NCBI GenBank assembly: GCA_965199105.1
Contig: CBDAQO010000002.1
Coordinates: forward strand, 3,782,001 to 3,846,000
Reading direction: 5' to 3'
Source: LMUY01 sp965199105
GTDB lineage: Bacteria > Pseudomonadota > Alphaproteobacteria > Acetobacterales > Acetobacteraceae
DNA: 64,000 nt
Below, one piece after another: positions 1 through 8,032 of the stretch. Every line of letters starts with the position of its first letter. Position 1 is the first letter of the stretch. A program made the translations under genes and the position numbers. The notes under the pieces were generated by a model, which had not been told where the DNA came from, did no database searches, and saw only the letters and a list, made by a program, of their open reading frames with translations.

Positions 1-5
1 AAAGC

Positions 6-950
6 CTAGATGCTTCGGAGCGCGGCCTCGACGTCCGCCGGGGTGCTGGCGGCAGCAACCTGGGCGTCTGGCTCGATCCGCCGCACCAGGCTCGACAGCA
101 CCTTGCCGGCGCCGAGCTCGACGAAGCTGTCCACCCCCATCGCCACGGCCTGCAACACGCTTTCCCGCCACCGCACCGTGCCGGTGACCTGCTGCACCAG
201 CAAGCGGCGCATCTCGGCCGGGTCAGTCACCTTGGCGGCGGTCACGTTGGCGATCAGCGGCACGGCAGGCGACGAAATCGTAGTCGCCTCCAGCGCCTGC
301 GCCATCTCTTCGGCCGCCGGCGCCATCAGCGCGCAGTGGAACGGCGCCGACACCGGCAGCATCATGGCGCGGCGGATCCCACGCGCCTTGGCCGCCGCCA
401 CCGCGCGTTCCACCGCGGCGTGGTGGCCGGAGATCACCACTTGCCCGCCGCCATTGTCGTTGGCCACCTCCACCACCTCGCCCTCGGCGGCTTCGGCGCA
501 GATCTCATGGGCAGCGTCGAGGTCGGCGCCGAGCAGCGCGGCCATGGCCCCCTCCCCCGCCGGCACCGCGCGCTGCATCGCCTCACCGCGTCGCCACAGC
601 AGGCGAGCGCAATCGGCCAGGCCCAGGCTGCCGCATGCCGCCAGCGCGCTGTATTCGCCAAGCGAGTGGCCGGCCACCAGCGCCACACGCTGCTTGAGCG
701 TCCAGCCGCCCTCCCGCTCCATCACGCGCAGGGTGGCGAGCGAGACGGCCATCAACGCGGGCTGGGCGTATTGGGTGAGCGTCAGTTGTTCGCCGGGGCC
801 CTCGAACATCAGCTTCGAGAGCTTCTGCTGCAGCGCGTCATCCACCTCCTGGAACACTTCGCGGGCGGCGGTGAACGCGGCGGCGAGCTCCCGCCCCATG
901 CCGACGACCTGGCTGCCCTGGCCGGGGAAGATGAACGCGTGAACGGGCAT
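6..950 (-). CDS. fabD: Malonyl-CoA:ACP transacylase FabD
   Basis: Moves the malonyl group from CoA to acyl carrier protein, supplying the two-carbon donor for fatty acid elongation in the cytoplasm. The 314-residue protein has the oxyanion motif GQGSQ (residues 10-14), the nucleophile elbow GHSLG with Ser96 and the catalytic His205 in APFHC, all in family order and at family length. The ATG at 950 is chosen because the motif GQGSQ normally lies about ten residues from the start; the open frame upstream is unlike the family. It is the last gene of a minus-strand row, 89 bases after the glycosidase gene. It is far from acpP and fabF, which it normally adjoins, and no fabG is seen beside it. Confidence 0.96.
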   Translation of the reverse strand: MPVHAFIFPGQGSQVVGMGRELAAAFTAAREVFQEVDDALQQKLSKLMFEGPGEQLTLTQYAQPALMAVSLATLRVMEREGGWTLKQRVALVAGHSLGEYSALAACGSLGLADCARLLWRRGEAMQRAVPAGEGAMAALLGADLDAAHEICAEAAEGEVVEVANDNGGGQVVISGHHAAVERAVAAAKARGIRRAMMLPVSAPFHCALMAPAAEEMAQALEATTISSPAVPLIANVTAAKVTDPAEMRRLLVQQVTGTVRWRESVLQAVAMGVDSFVELGAGKVLSSLVRRIEPDAQVAAASTPADVEAALRSI

Positions 951-1039
951 GGCGAGTGGGTCCAACCGCTGCGAAGCGACGCTTCTCGCGTCCACCCGTA
1001 ACCTTTGTCAAATGGGAAGTGCCAAAGCAGCCGCCACCG

Positions 1040-1918
1040 TCAGCCGTAGCGGCGGACCATCCTGGCGCAGAAATCGGCGAATTCCGCCGGGATTTGCGGC
1101 ACCGCCGTGTAGTGGGGCCAGTTGCCGCGGTGCTCCGGAGTGAAGCAGAACGTGACCGTCACCTGGAACGGCTCGAGTGCGGCCATCTGGCGGTCGAACC
1201 AGCGGTCGGCGTCGGGGCGGAAGCTGTCGGCCCAGCTCAGCCCGGTGCGCAAATAGGTTACACCGAAGTCCTTTAGCCAGCGGACGGTGTCGTCCAGGCG
1301 GTGATCCTCGAAGTGCACCCATTGGCAGATGCCGATCGCCGGCGCCACGTCGTAGAACGCGCGGGCGGCGCGCTTGGGGCGGCCGTGTTCGTCCAGCAGG
1401 CCCATGTGGAAGTGGCGGTAATAGGAGGATCCTTCGGCCTCGCGGTGGCGCGTGGTGGCGGGCCAGGCGGCGGGCAGGTCGTATAGGCTGTACCAATGCA
1501 CCCGCGGCGCCTGGCCGGCTAGCAGTTCCGCCGTGCGGCGCAGGCCCCATTCCTGCACCTCTTCGGCGCCGAAGCTGCTCACGCCCACCTCGCTCACCCA
1601 CACCGGCTTGGTGGTCACGGCCTGGATTTCGCGCAGCTTGGCCGGCCACTCGTCGATCATCCAGTGGTTCCAGTCGAGCGGGAAGCCGTGCACTGCCACG
1701 GCGTCGAGCGCGCCCATGGCCGGCGCCATCCGCTCGATGAACGCCGGGTCGATCGGGGACATGCCGCCCAGTACGCGGGTAAGGCCGGGCTTTTCGGCGG
1801 CGATGGCTTCGCCGGCCAGCCGCGCCATCTCGGCAAACACGGTCCATTGCGGGTCGTTCTCGAAATCCCAATGCGACTTGTTGTTGGGCTCGTTCCAGAT
1901 CATCGCGGCTTCGATCAT
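1040..1918 (-). CDS. Clan GH-A-type glycoside hydrolase, apparently circularly permuted
   Basis: A 292-residue probable glycosidase of the beta-xylosidase/GH39/GH5 type; substrate unknown. The N terminus opens directly on the acid/base motif WNEPN (Glu10). The strand-7 nucleophile motif WVSEVG follows (Glu110), then WYSLYD. The segment that normally comes first in such barrels is at the C terminus instead: a lone helix and strand reading LKDFGVTYLRTGLSW (about 215-229), a WFD motif near 240, TFCFTPE near 256-262, and FCARMVRRYG at the very end, which in ordinary members immediately precedes the WNEPN strand. The order therefore reads as strands 4-8 then 1-3. ATG at 1918 overlaps the methyltransferase stop as ATGA, so it is translationally coupled and a longer N terminus is unlikely. 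No signal peptide is visible. Confidence 0.75.
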   Translation of the reverse strand: MIEAAMIWNEPNNKSHWDFENDPQWTVFAEMARLAGEAIAAEKPGLTRVLGGMSPIDPAFIERMAPAMGALDAVAVHGFPLDWNHWMIDEWPAKLREIQAVTTKPVWVSEVGVSSFGAEEVQEWGLRRTAELLAGQAPRVHWYSLYDLPAAWPATTRHREAEGSSYYRHFHMGLLDEHGRPKRAARAFYDVAPAIGICQWVHFEDHRLDDTVRWLKDFGVTYLRTGLSWADSFRPDADRWFDRQMAALEPFQVTVTFCFTPEHRGNWPHYTAVPQIPAEFADFCARMVRRYG

Positions 1919-2661
1919 GCGGGCGCTTTCGGGTAGACCGCGCCTGCAGCAGCACAGACGCGGCGACAGACGAAGATCTCTTGTTCCGGCTGGTCCATGA
2001 TCTCGAAGCCGGCGGACCGCAGCATCGCCGTCGACGCCGCGCCGTTCGGGAACCACCAGTTGGTCGGGTCGCCGCTGTAGCGCCGCTCGACGAAATGCAG
2101 CTTGGGCCAGCGCGGGTCGTCGAACATGGCGGCTTCGTGGAAGTCGTAATCCTCGGCCACCGCCATTTCGACATGGGCGCCGCGCTGCAGCGACTGGAAC
2201 AGCAGCATGTCGCCGGCAACGTGTTCGCTGATGAGGTCGAGCGCCAATAGGGGATGCCTAAGATGGTAGAACACGCCGAGGAACAGCACGATGTCGAAGC
2301 GTTGCCCGAGTGCCGCCACGTCATACACCGAAAGCTCGCGGAAGCTGATCGACAGGCCCTCCACCTCGGCGGCGAAGCGGGCTTGGGCGAGGTAGCGCGG
2401 GTCTTGGTCGATGCCGACCACGCTGGCGCCGCGCCGGGCCAGCGCCAGGCTGTAGAACCCGGCGTTGCAGCCGATGTCCAGCACGCTTCGGCCGCGCAGA
2501 TCGGCGGGCAGGGTGTGGGCGAAGCGCTGCCACTTCACCGCCGGGTAGTCGAACAGGAAATGGTCCGGCGCGGTGCGCACGCCGCCGAGCTCGAGGTTGT
2601 GGAACCAGGGTGCCAGCTCGGCGATGCGGGCGCCGATAGCGTCCTGTGTCCAGCGCGTCAC
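1915..2661 (-). CDS. Class I SAM-dependent methyltransferase
   Basis: A 248-residue cytoplasmic methyltransferase. The SAM-binding motif I, VLDIGCNAGFYSLAL, begins near residue 60 and is followed by the acidic residue of motif II in VVGIDQDP and a conserved VLFLGVFYHLRHP segment. The acceptor is unknown; a glycan or glycolipid is likely from the neighbours. The GTG at 2661 overlaps the stop of the upstream glycosyltransferase as GTGA, and its own stop overlaps the start of the glycosidase as ATGA, so the three are read as one unit. It resembles methyltransferases that sit beside glycosyltransferases in other proteobacteria, but I cannot assign a named subfamily with certainty. Confidence 0.85.
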   Translation of the reverse strand: MTRWTQDAIGARIAELAPWFHNLELGGVRTAPDHFLFDYPAVKWQRFAHTLPADLRGRSVLDIGCNAGFYSLALARRGASVVGIDQDPRYLAQARFAAEVEGLSISFRELSVYDVAALGQRFDIVLFLGVFYHLRHPLLALDLISEHVAGDMLLFQSLQRGAHVEMAVAEDYDFHEAAMFDDPRWPKLHFVERRYSGDPTNWWFPNGAASTAMLRSAGFEIMDQPEQEIFVCRRVCAAAGAVYPKAPA

Positions 2662-3809
2662 CGCCGCACCTCGCTGGCATAGGCCACCAGTTCGGCGGCA
2701 CGGTGGCGCCCGGTGTGGGCGGCCAGGAAGCGTGCTTGGGCTCGGCGGCCCATGTCCTGCCGCGCCGCTTCGGGCATCTCGCATAGCGCCGTCAGCACGT
2801 CGCGCCCATCGCTTGCCACGATGATCTCCTCGCCGGGGGTGAACAGCGTATCAAGGCCCTCCCACCCATCGCTGATCACGGGCGTGGCGCAGGCGGCCGC
2901 CTCGAACAGGCGCACGCTGGGGCTGAAGCCGGCCCGCACCATGTCGGCGCGGGTGACGTTGAGGGTGAAGCGCTGGGCGGCGTAGAAGGCGCGGTGCTGG
3001 TCCGGCGGGCAGTGCTCGGCGCGCTGCACGTTGCCGGGCCAGGCGAGTTCGGCCGGGTATTGCGGGCCGAACACGGCGAAGCGCCCGGCGGGCCAGCTCC
3101 GGGCGGGCTGGCAGAGCAGGCGCTCGACGGCGGGCTGCCGGTCCGCCGAGTAGGTGCCGAGGTAGCCGAGGTCGTAAGGCGGCGTGGGCTCCACTGCTTC
3201 CTCTCCCAAGGGGAGAAGGCTTTGCACGCCGCTGGGTCCCCTCACCCAACCCCCTCCCGGAGGGAGAGGGCTTTGCACGGGGCCAACGGGTTCGGCGGAG
3301 CAGTAGAGCGCGCGGGCGGCGCGGGCGCCGTAGTGTTGCTCGATGTGGCGCAGCATGGGGCCGCCGGTGAACGACAGATAGAGGTCGAACCCGGGGATCA
3401 CCCCAGCCTCGAGGTAGTCGCAACCGCCCGCCGCCAGCGCCGCCAGCGTCACCGGGGTGTCGATGTCGTAGAACGCGGTCACGCCGGTTGCCTGCGCCTG
3501 CACCAGGCGGCACACCGCTGCGCCATCGGCCACGTAGGAGCCGACGATGACCAGGTCGGCCGCCGCGATGGCTGGAGCGAAGCCGGCGAGCGCCGCGGCA
3601 TCCGGGTAGAGCGCGACCCGGCAATAGGGCGGCGCCGGCAGGTCCCGGTGGGCGGCATAGTACGGCCGATCCTGCTCCAGGAACAGCGTGCGGTGGCCCA
3701 GCTGCGCCAGGCCGGTAAGCAGGGAGCGGTAGGTGGTGGCGTGGCCGTTGCCCCAGGAGGAGGTGACGGACAGGCCGATGACGACGACGTTCAGAGGGCG
3801 CGGCACCAC
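2658..3809 (-). CDS. CgeB-like GT-B glycosyltransferase with an in-frame repeat insertion
   Basis: A 383-residue glycosyltransferase. The N terminus (VVVIGLSVTSSWGNGHA) and the C-terminal nucleotide-sugar site FEAAACATPVISDGWEGL (about 305-322) fit a GT-B fold of the CgeB/family 1 type; donor and acceptor are unknown. The start is a GTG at 3809, 15 bases after hyuB. Between the residues SAEPV and PPYDLGYLGTYS the protein contains about 30 residues of low complexity, including the near-repeats VQSPLPPGG and VQSLLPLGE. These are encoded by a palindromic repeat that elsewhere in the window lies between genes. The reading frame is preserved across it. It heads a coupled glycosyltransferase-methyltransferase-glycosidase set. 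Confidence 0.82.
   Translation of the reverse strand: MVPRPLNVVVIGLSVTSSWGNGHATTYRSLLTGLAQLGHRTLFLEQDRPYYAAHRDLPAPPYCRVALYPDAAALAGFAPAIAAADLVIVGSYVADGAAVCRLVQAQATGVTAFYDIDTPVTLAALAAGGCDYLEAGVIPGFDLYLSFTGGPMLRHIEQHYGARAARALYCSAEPVGPVQSPLPPGGGWVRGPSGVQSLLPLGEEAVEPTPPYDLGYLGTYSADRQPAVERLLCQPARSWPAGRFAVFGPQYPAELAWPGNVQRAEHCPPDQHRAFYAAQRFTLNVTRADMVRAGFSPSVRLFEAAACATPVISDGWEGLDTLFTPGEEIIVASDGRDVLTALCEMPEAARQDMGRRAQARFLAAHTGRHRAAELVAYASEVRR
3201..3284. repeat. Palindromic intergenic-type repeat lodged inside a coding sequence
   Basis: Two related arms, at 3201-3227 and 3254-3278, each consist of a short CTCCC/GGGAG hairpin followed by GGCTTTGCAC. They are joined by GGGTCCCCTCACCCAACC. The second half is nearly the same as the intergenic copy at 18151-18196 (CCCCTTACCCAACCCTCTCC and onward), and reads inverted at 18076-18114. 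Here the element is translated in frame within the glycosyltransferase gene. Confidence 0.8.
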
Positions 3810-3824
3810 GGGTTCCCGGTTCGG

Positions 3825-5492
3825 TTACTCCGTAGAAGCAACAAAGCCGTAATCGGTTGCAGCTTGCTCTGGGCTAATCAGCCCGTCCCGCACATCCTTG
3901 GCCACCAGCGCCGGGTCGCGCAGCCGAGGGTCGCCCAGCCCGCCGCCGCCGGGCAGCTCCAGCACGAGGCGGTCGCCGTCCGGGATCACCTGGAAGCCCT
4001 TGGTGCGCAGGGTGGCGCCGGATTTCAGCGCCACCCGGCCGGCCGCGCCATCCGCCCCGCCCTGGCGGCCGCGCGGCGGGTTGCCCACGCGGTCGAAGAT
4101 GGCGTTGCAGGCGAATTCGAGGTCGTCGCGGCCGCCGATCTCCATAATCTGGCCCATGCCGCCCCGCGTCTGCCCGGCGCCGCCGCTGCCGGGCCGCAGC
4201 TCCTTGCGCCAGAACACCAGCGGCGCCACCGCCTCGGTCACCTCTACTGGCATGGTGCGCACGCCGGAGGGGAAGGCGGTGGCGTCCAGCCCGTCCAGCG
4301 CGGCGCGGGCGCCGGTGCCGCCGGAGTTGAACGTGATGACCTCGAAATCGGGCAGCACGGGCCGGTTGGAGGTGCCCTGCCCCGACACCGAGCCGCCGCC
4401 GCGCAAGGGCGGGTTCCACAGGCAGGACGAGCCCTCCGCCGCCACCCGCTCCGGCACCACCTGAGTCAGGCAGCCCATCACCAAGTCCGGCAGCAATTGG
4501 CCGACCACGTGGCGCACCGCCACCGGGTAGGGGCGGGGCGCGTTTAGGATGGTGCCTTCGGGGATAACGCAGCGGAACGGCGCCAGCGAGGCGGTGTTGT
4601 TCGGGATGTCCGGCGCCACCACCACCTTGAGGCCGAACGCGGTGTAGGCGCGGGTGTAGGGCGCCGGCACGTTGATGCCGCGGCTGGACAGGCCGGACGT
4701 TCCGGTGAAGTCCACCGTGATGGTGTCCTCGGCGATGGTCAGCGCCGCGTGCAGCGTGAGCGGCGCCTCGTAGCCGTCGCTGCCGATGCTGGCGCGGAAC
4801 GTGCCCGGCGGCAGGGCGGCGATGGCGGCCTGCGTGGCGGTGCGGCTCTTGTCGAAGATGTGCTCCGCCAGCGCGTCCAGCGTGTCGAGCTGGAACTCGG
4901 CCATCATCTCGGCCAGCCGCCGGATGCCGGCGTCGTTGCAGGCGCACAGCGAGTAGACGTCCCCCTCGAGCTCCACCGGCAGGCGGGTGCCGGCGCGCAG
5001 CATGTCGAAGAAGGTCTCGTTGGCCACGCCGCGCTGGAAGCAGCGCACGATGGGGATGTAGAGCCCCTCCTCGAACACGCTGCGCGCCTCCGGCCCCATG
5101 CCCAGGCCGCCGACGTCGATCACGTGGGCGGTGTTGGCGAACAGCCCGACCATGTGGCCGCCGTGGAAGGCGGGCGAGACCACGGTCAGGTCGTGCAGGT
5201 GGCCGGTGCCGAGCCAGGGGTCGTTGGTGATGTAGTGGTCGCCGGGTTGCATGGTGGCGGCGGGGAAGCGGTGCAGGAAGTGGCCGACGCTCTCCATCAT
5301 CGAGTTCACGTGGCCCGGCGTGCCCGTCACCGCCTGCGCCAGCATGCGCCCCTGCAGGTCGAACACGCCGGCCGACAGGTCCCCCGCCTCGCGCACGGTG
5401 GTGGAGAAGGCGGTGCGGATCATGGTCTGCGCCTGCTCCTCGACCACGGCGATCAAGCGGTTCCAGAGCAGGCCGGCGGCGAGCGGGGTCAT
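3825..5492 (-). CDS. hyuB: Hydantoinase B / N-methylhydantoinase (ATP-hydrolysing) B family protein
   Basis: A 555-residue member of the HyuB/oxoprolinase-B family, which hydrolyses five-membered cyclic amides such as hydantoins or 5-oxoproline together with an ATP-using HyuA partner. Characteristic segments are ITNDPWLGTGHLHDL, DVGGLGMGPEARSVFEEGL, GGAGQTRGGMGQIMEI and the C-terminal LELPGGGGLGDP. The ATG at 5492 gives the usual N terminus (LLWNRLIAVVEEQAQTMIRTA); the frame stays open farther upstream, but only as a shadow of gmk. No hyuA lies next to it, which is unusual. It follows gmk by 53 bases and precedes the glycosyltransferase by 15, so it is probably cotranscribed with both. Confidence 0.9.
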   Translation of the reverse strand: MTPLAAGLLWNRLIAVVEEQAQTMIRTAFSTTVREAGDLSAGVFDLQGRMLAQAVTGTPGHVNSMMESVGHFLHRFPAATMQPGDHYITNDPWLGTGHLHDLTVVSPAFHGGHMVGLFANTAHVIDVGGLGMGPEARSVFEEGLYIPIVRCFQRGVANETFFDMLRAGTRLPVELEGDVYSLCACNDAGIRRLAEMMAEFQLDTLDALAEHIFDKSRTATQAAIAALPPGTFRASIGSDGYEAPLTLHAALTIAEDTITVDFTGTSGLSSRGINVPAPYTRAYTAFGLKVVVAPDIPNNTASLAPFRCVIPEGTILNAPRPYPVAVRHVVGQLLPDLVMGCLTQVVPERVAAEGSSCLWNPPLRGGGSVSGQGTSNRPVLPDFEVITFNSGGTGARAALDGLDATAFPSGVRTMPVEVTEAVAPLVFWRKELRPGSGGAGQTRGGMGQIMEIGGRDDLEFACNAIFDRVGNPPRGRQGGADGAAGRVALKSGATLRTKGFQVIPDGDRLVLELPGGGGLGDPRLRDPALVAKDVRDGLISPEQAATDYGFVASTE

Positions 5493-5545
5493 GCAGCGGT
5501 CCTTGGGTGGGCAGAGGACGAGTGTTCCGGTCGCGGCACGGCGCG

Positions 5546-6220
5546 TCAAGACGGGGAGCGGACCAGCGGCGCTGGGGATGGCTCGCCGCCCTCGAAGCCG
5601 GCGACGAAGCCCGCCAGCCCGGCCTGCCGCCGCGTAACCAGGCGGGCGGCGTGCAACACGCAGCGCACCGCGTCGATCGCTTGCGGCAGGGCGTCGTTCA
5701 CCACCGTGTGGTCGAACTCCGGCCAGTGCGCGATCTCGCTGCGGGCGGCCTGCATGCGGCGGCCGATCTCGGCTTCGGGGTCGCCGGCGCGGGCGCGCAG
5801 CCGGGCCTCGAGAGCGGCCAGCGAGGGCGGCAGGATGAACACGCTCACCACGTCTCCCGGCAGGGCGGCGCGCAGCAGGCGGTGCCCCTGCCAGTCGATG
5901 TCGAACACCACGTCCCGCCCCGCGGCCAGGGCTTGCTCCACGGGGGCGCGCGGAGTGCCGTAGCGGCGGCCGAACACCTCGGCCCATTCCAGCAGCTCCC
6001 CGCGCTCCACCATGGCGGCGAACGCCTCCCGCGTGTGGAAGAAGTAGTCTACGCCGTCCTGCTCGCCGGGCCGCGGCTGGCGCGTGGTGGCGCTGATGGA
6101 GAGGGTCAGCGCGGCGTCGCTCTGCAGCAGCGAGCGGGTGATGGTGCTCTTGCCCGCGCCGGAGGGGGCGGACAGCACCAGGCACAGGCCGCGCCGGGCC
6201 ACCATCCCGCCGGCCCCCAT
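5546..6220 (-). CDS. gmk: Guanylate kinase
   Basis: Phosphorylates GMP to GDP with ATP in purine nucleotide synthesis. The 224-residue protein has the P-loop SAPSGAGKST near residues 17-26, the GMP-site segment SISATTRQPRPGEQDGVDYFF and the lid region RRYGTPRAPVEQAL, matching the family in order and length. The ATG at 6220 forms a TGATG overlap with the stop of the DUF1028 gene upstream, implying coupling. In many alphaproteobacteria gmk lies downstream of mltG and yicC; here a DUF1028 gene occupies the yicC position. Confidence 0.96.
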   Translation of the reverse strand: MGAGGMVARRGLCLVLSAPSGAGKSTITRSLLQSDAALTLSISATTRQPRPGEQDGVDYFFHTREAFAAMVERGELLEWAEVFGRRYGTPRAPVEQALAAGRDVVFDIDWQGHRLLRAALPGDVVSVFILPPSLAALEARLRARAGDPEAEIGRRMQAARSEIAHWPEFDHTVVNDALPQAIDAVRCVLHAARLVTRRQAGLAGFVAGFEGGEPSPAPLVRSPS

Positions 6221-6933
6221 CACACCGACTCGGGCGGCAGGCCGTCGCGCGCGACCGCCGCCTCGATCACGGTGCGGTCGAGCGTGCCGTAGCGGCTGGC
6301 GCGGCCGGGCAGGAAGCGGCGGAACACGGCGTAGCGCTCGAGGCTGACCCGGTGCAGCCGGCGCAGTTCGGCCAGCGGGTCGGGATGGTCGTCGGCGCGG
6401 ATGTCGAGGTCCGGGTAGCTGTCTGCGGTGCAGACCTTGAGCGCCGCCGCCTGCCGGCCCCGCTTGTCGCCGCCGGCCGCCTCGCCCGCCTGCATCGCGG
6501 CCAGCAGCCGCTCCGCCATGCTGCCCGGCGCGGCCAGGTAGGCCTCGAGCGTGCGGCGCACCACGTCCGGCCCGGCGAGCATGTTGCCCGCCACCGACAC
6601 GTCCTGCCCCGCCACATGGCCGGCCCAGGGGACACAGCCGGGCCCGCTGTGCTGGCTGATGCGGCCCTGGGCGTCCAGGATGTGCAACTGGCGCTGCGGC
6701 GCGCCGGGGTCGGGGCCGACCAGGTCGCCGGCCACGATCGCCGGGTCGGCGCCGACGCGCAGGCGGGGGAAGGCGCCCTCCGGGTGCAGCGGGTTGACCA
6801 GCGCCTGGGTGGCGAGCGCCGCGACCCCACCCTCGACATGGATGCAGAGCGCGCCCACCGCGAAGAAGCGGGAGGCGACCGCCGCGCCGAGCGCCCCGCT
6901 CACCGGGTCACGCGCGAGGATGGACCAGGTCAC
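6220..6933 (-). CDS. DUF1028 family protein (putative Ntn-hydrolase-like)
   Basis: A 237-residue protein with the DUF1028 N terminus MTWSILARDPVSGALGAAVA and the conserved GAVASRFFAVGA/NMLAGPDV segments. Family members have an Ntn-hydrolase-like fold and are often considered putative amidohydrolases; no activity can be assigned from sequence. The GTG at 6933 overlaps the mltG stop as GTGA and its stop overlaps gmk as TGATG, so it sits tightly between a cell-wall gene and gmk in one transcript. No signal peptide or membrane segment is seen. Confidence 0.85.
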   Translation of the reverse strand: MTWSILARDPVSGALGAAVASRFFAVGALCIHVEGGVAALATQALVNPLHPEGAFPRLRVGADPAIVAGDLVGPDPGAPQRQLHILDAQGRISQHSGPGCVPWAGHVAGQDVSVAGNMLAGPDVVRRTLEAYLAAPGSMAERLLAAMQAGEAAGGDKRGRQAAALKVCTADSYPDLDIRADDHPDPLAELRRLHRVSLERYAVFRRFLPGRASRYGTLDRTVIEAAVARDGLPPESV

Positions 6934-7928
6934 GGCGGTGCCCTCCCGGTGGTGGTGGGTGCGGGCAGGCCGCGGGCGCGCATCACGTCCCGCCAGCGCG
7001 CCACGTTGCGCCGCTGGTCGTCGTCGGACCGGGCGAAGGCGTGTCCACCGCTGCCATCGGCCACGAAATACAGTGCGTCCGAGGCCGCCGGCTGGGTCGC
7101 CGCGCGCAGGCTCGCCAGGCCGGGCATGCAGATCGGGCTCGGCGGCAAACCGGCGATGCGGTAGGTGTTGTAGGCGTCCTCATGGTCGAGTTCGGAGCGG
7201 GTGATCGGGTGGTCCAGCACCCCCAGGCCCCCGCTGGCGGCATAGATCACCGTCGGGTCGGACTGCAGCTTCATGCCGAGCCGCAGCCGGTTGAGGAACA
7301 CGGCGGCGACCACCGGGCGTTCGTCGGGCTTGGCGGTCTCGCGCTCGATCATGCTCGCCAGCACCAGCGCCTCCTCCCGGGTGGCCAATGGCAGGCCGGG
7401 GCTGCGCGCGTCCCACAGCTTGGCCGAGGCCCGGTCCATGGCGAGCCGGGCGCGGTCCAGCAGCTTCTCGCGCGAGGTGCCCAGTTCGTAGTCGTAGGTT
7501 TCGGGCAGGATGCTGCCTTCCTGCGGCACCGGCGCGTCCCCGGTGAGGGCGGGCGCCGCGTCCACCAGTTCGGCCACCTGGGCGGCGGTCAGGCCCTCGG
7601 GGATGGTGAGCTGGTGCTGCACCGGCCGGGCGATGCGCAGGACGCCGAGCACGTCGGCCAGGCTGGCGGCGGCGGGAAAGGCGAGCTCGCCGGCATGCAG
7701 CGCCCCGGCGCCGGTGGTGGCCAGGGCGGCGGCGCGGAACAGCAGCGTGCTGCGGATGGCGCCGTGCTGCTGCAGGACGGCGGCGATTTCGGCCAGGCCA
7801 CCGTGCGGCACGGCGATGGCGGTGGCGGCCGGCAGCGGGCCCGGCGCGGTCCATTGCTGCCGCAGCCACAGGGCGCCGGCGCCGGCGGCGAGTGCCAGGA
7901 GCAGCGCGGCGAGGGTCAGCCGGCGCAT
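6930..7928 (-). CDS. mltG: Endolytic murein transglycosylase MltG (YceG-like)
   Basis: Cleaves nascent peptidoglycan strands at the inner membrane and so helps end glycan polymerisation. The 332-residue protein begins with a single signal-anchor helix (about residues 3-22), then a LysM-like region with AVPHGGLAEIAAVLQQHGAI, and the YceG domain with ASMIERETA (catalytic Glu in IERE), LQSDPTVIYA and YNTYRIAGLPPSPI, which are the family hallmarks. It starts with ATG at 7928, 104 bases downstream of fabF, the usual alphaproteobacterial arrangement. It is coupled by GTGA to the DUF1028 gene. Confidence 0.95.
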   Translation of the reverse strand: MRRLTLAALLLALAAGAGALWLRQQWTAPGPLPAATAIAVPHGGLAEIAAVLQQHGAIRSTLLFRAAALATTGAGALHAGELAFPAAASLADVLGVLRIARPVQHQLTIPEGLTAAQVAELVDAAPALTGDAPVPQEGSILPETYDYELGTSREKLLDRARLAMDRASAKLWDARSPGLPLATREEALVLASMIERETAKPDERPVVAAVFLNRLRLGMKLQSDPTVIYAASGGLGVLDHPITRSELDHEDAYNTYRIAGLPPSPICMPGLASLRAATQPAASDALYFVADGSGGHAFARSDDDQRRNVARWRDVMRARGLPAPTTTGRAPP

Positions 7929-8032
7929 GCGAGACCGTGCGGCTTGAGGAGGCGCATGCTGCAGTCATCCATCGTGGGTCCCCTCCCCTCCACTGCGAGC
8001 TTGCCCCTCCTGGAGCGGGGTTGCGGCGGCAG

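Noticed and set aside
5493..6185. An N-terminal extension of hyuB over gmk
   Set aside because: The extra residues are Arg/Pro/Ala-rich shadow sequence of gmk in another frame; hyuB has a proper start at ATG 5492.
7975..8020. A further copy of the CTCCC-type palindromic repeat between mltG and fabF
   Set aside because: It shares only general CCCCTCC richness; the hairpin core and flanking CCCTCACCCAACC are absent.
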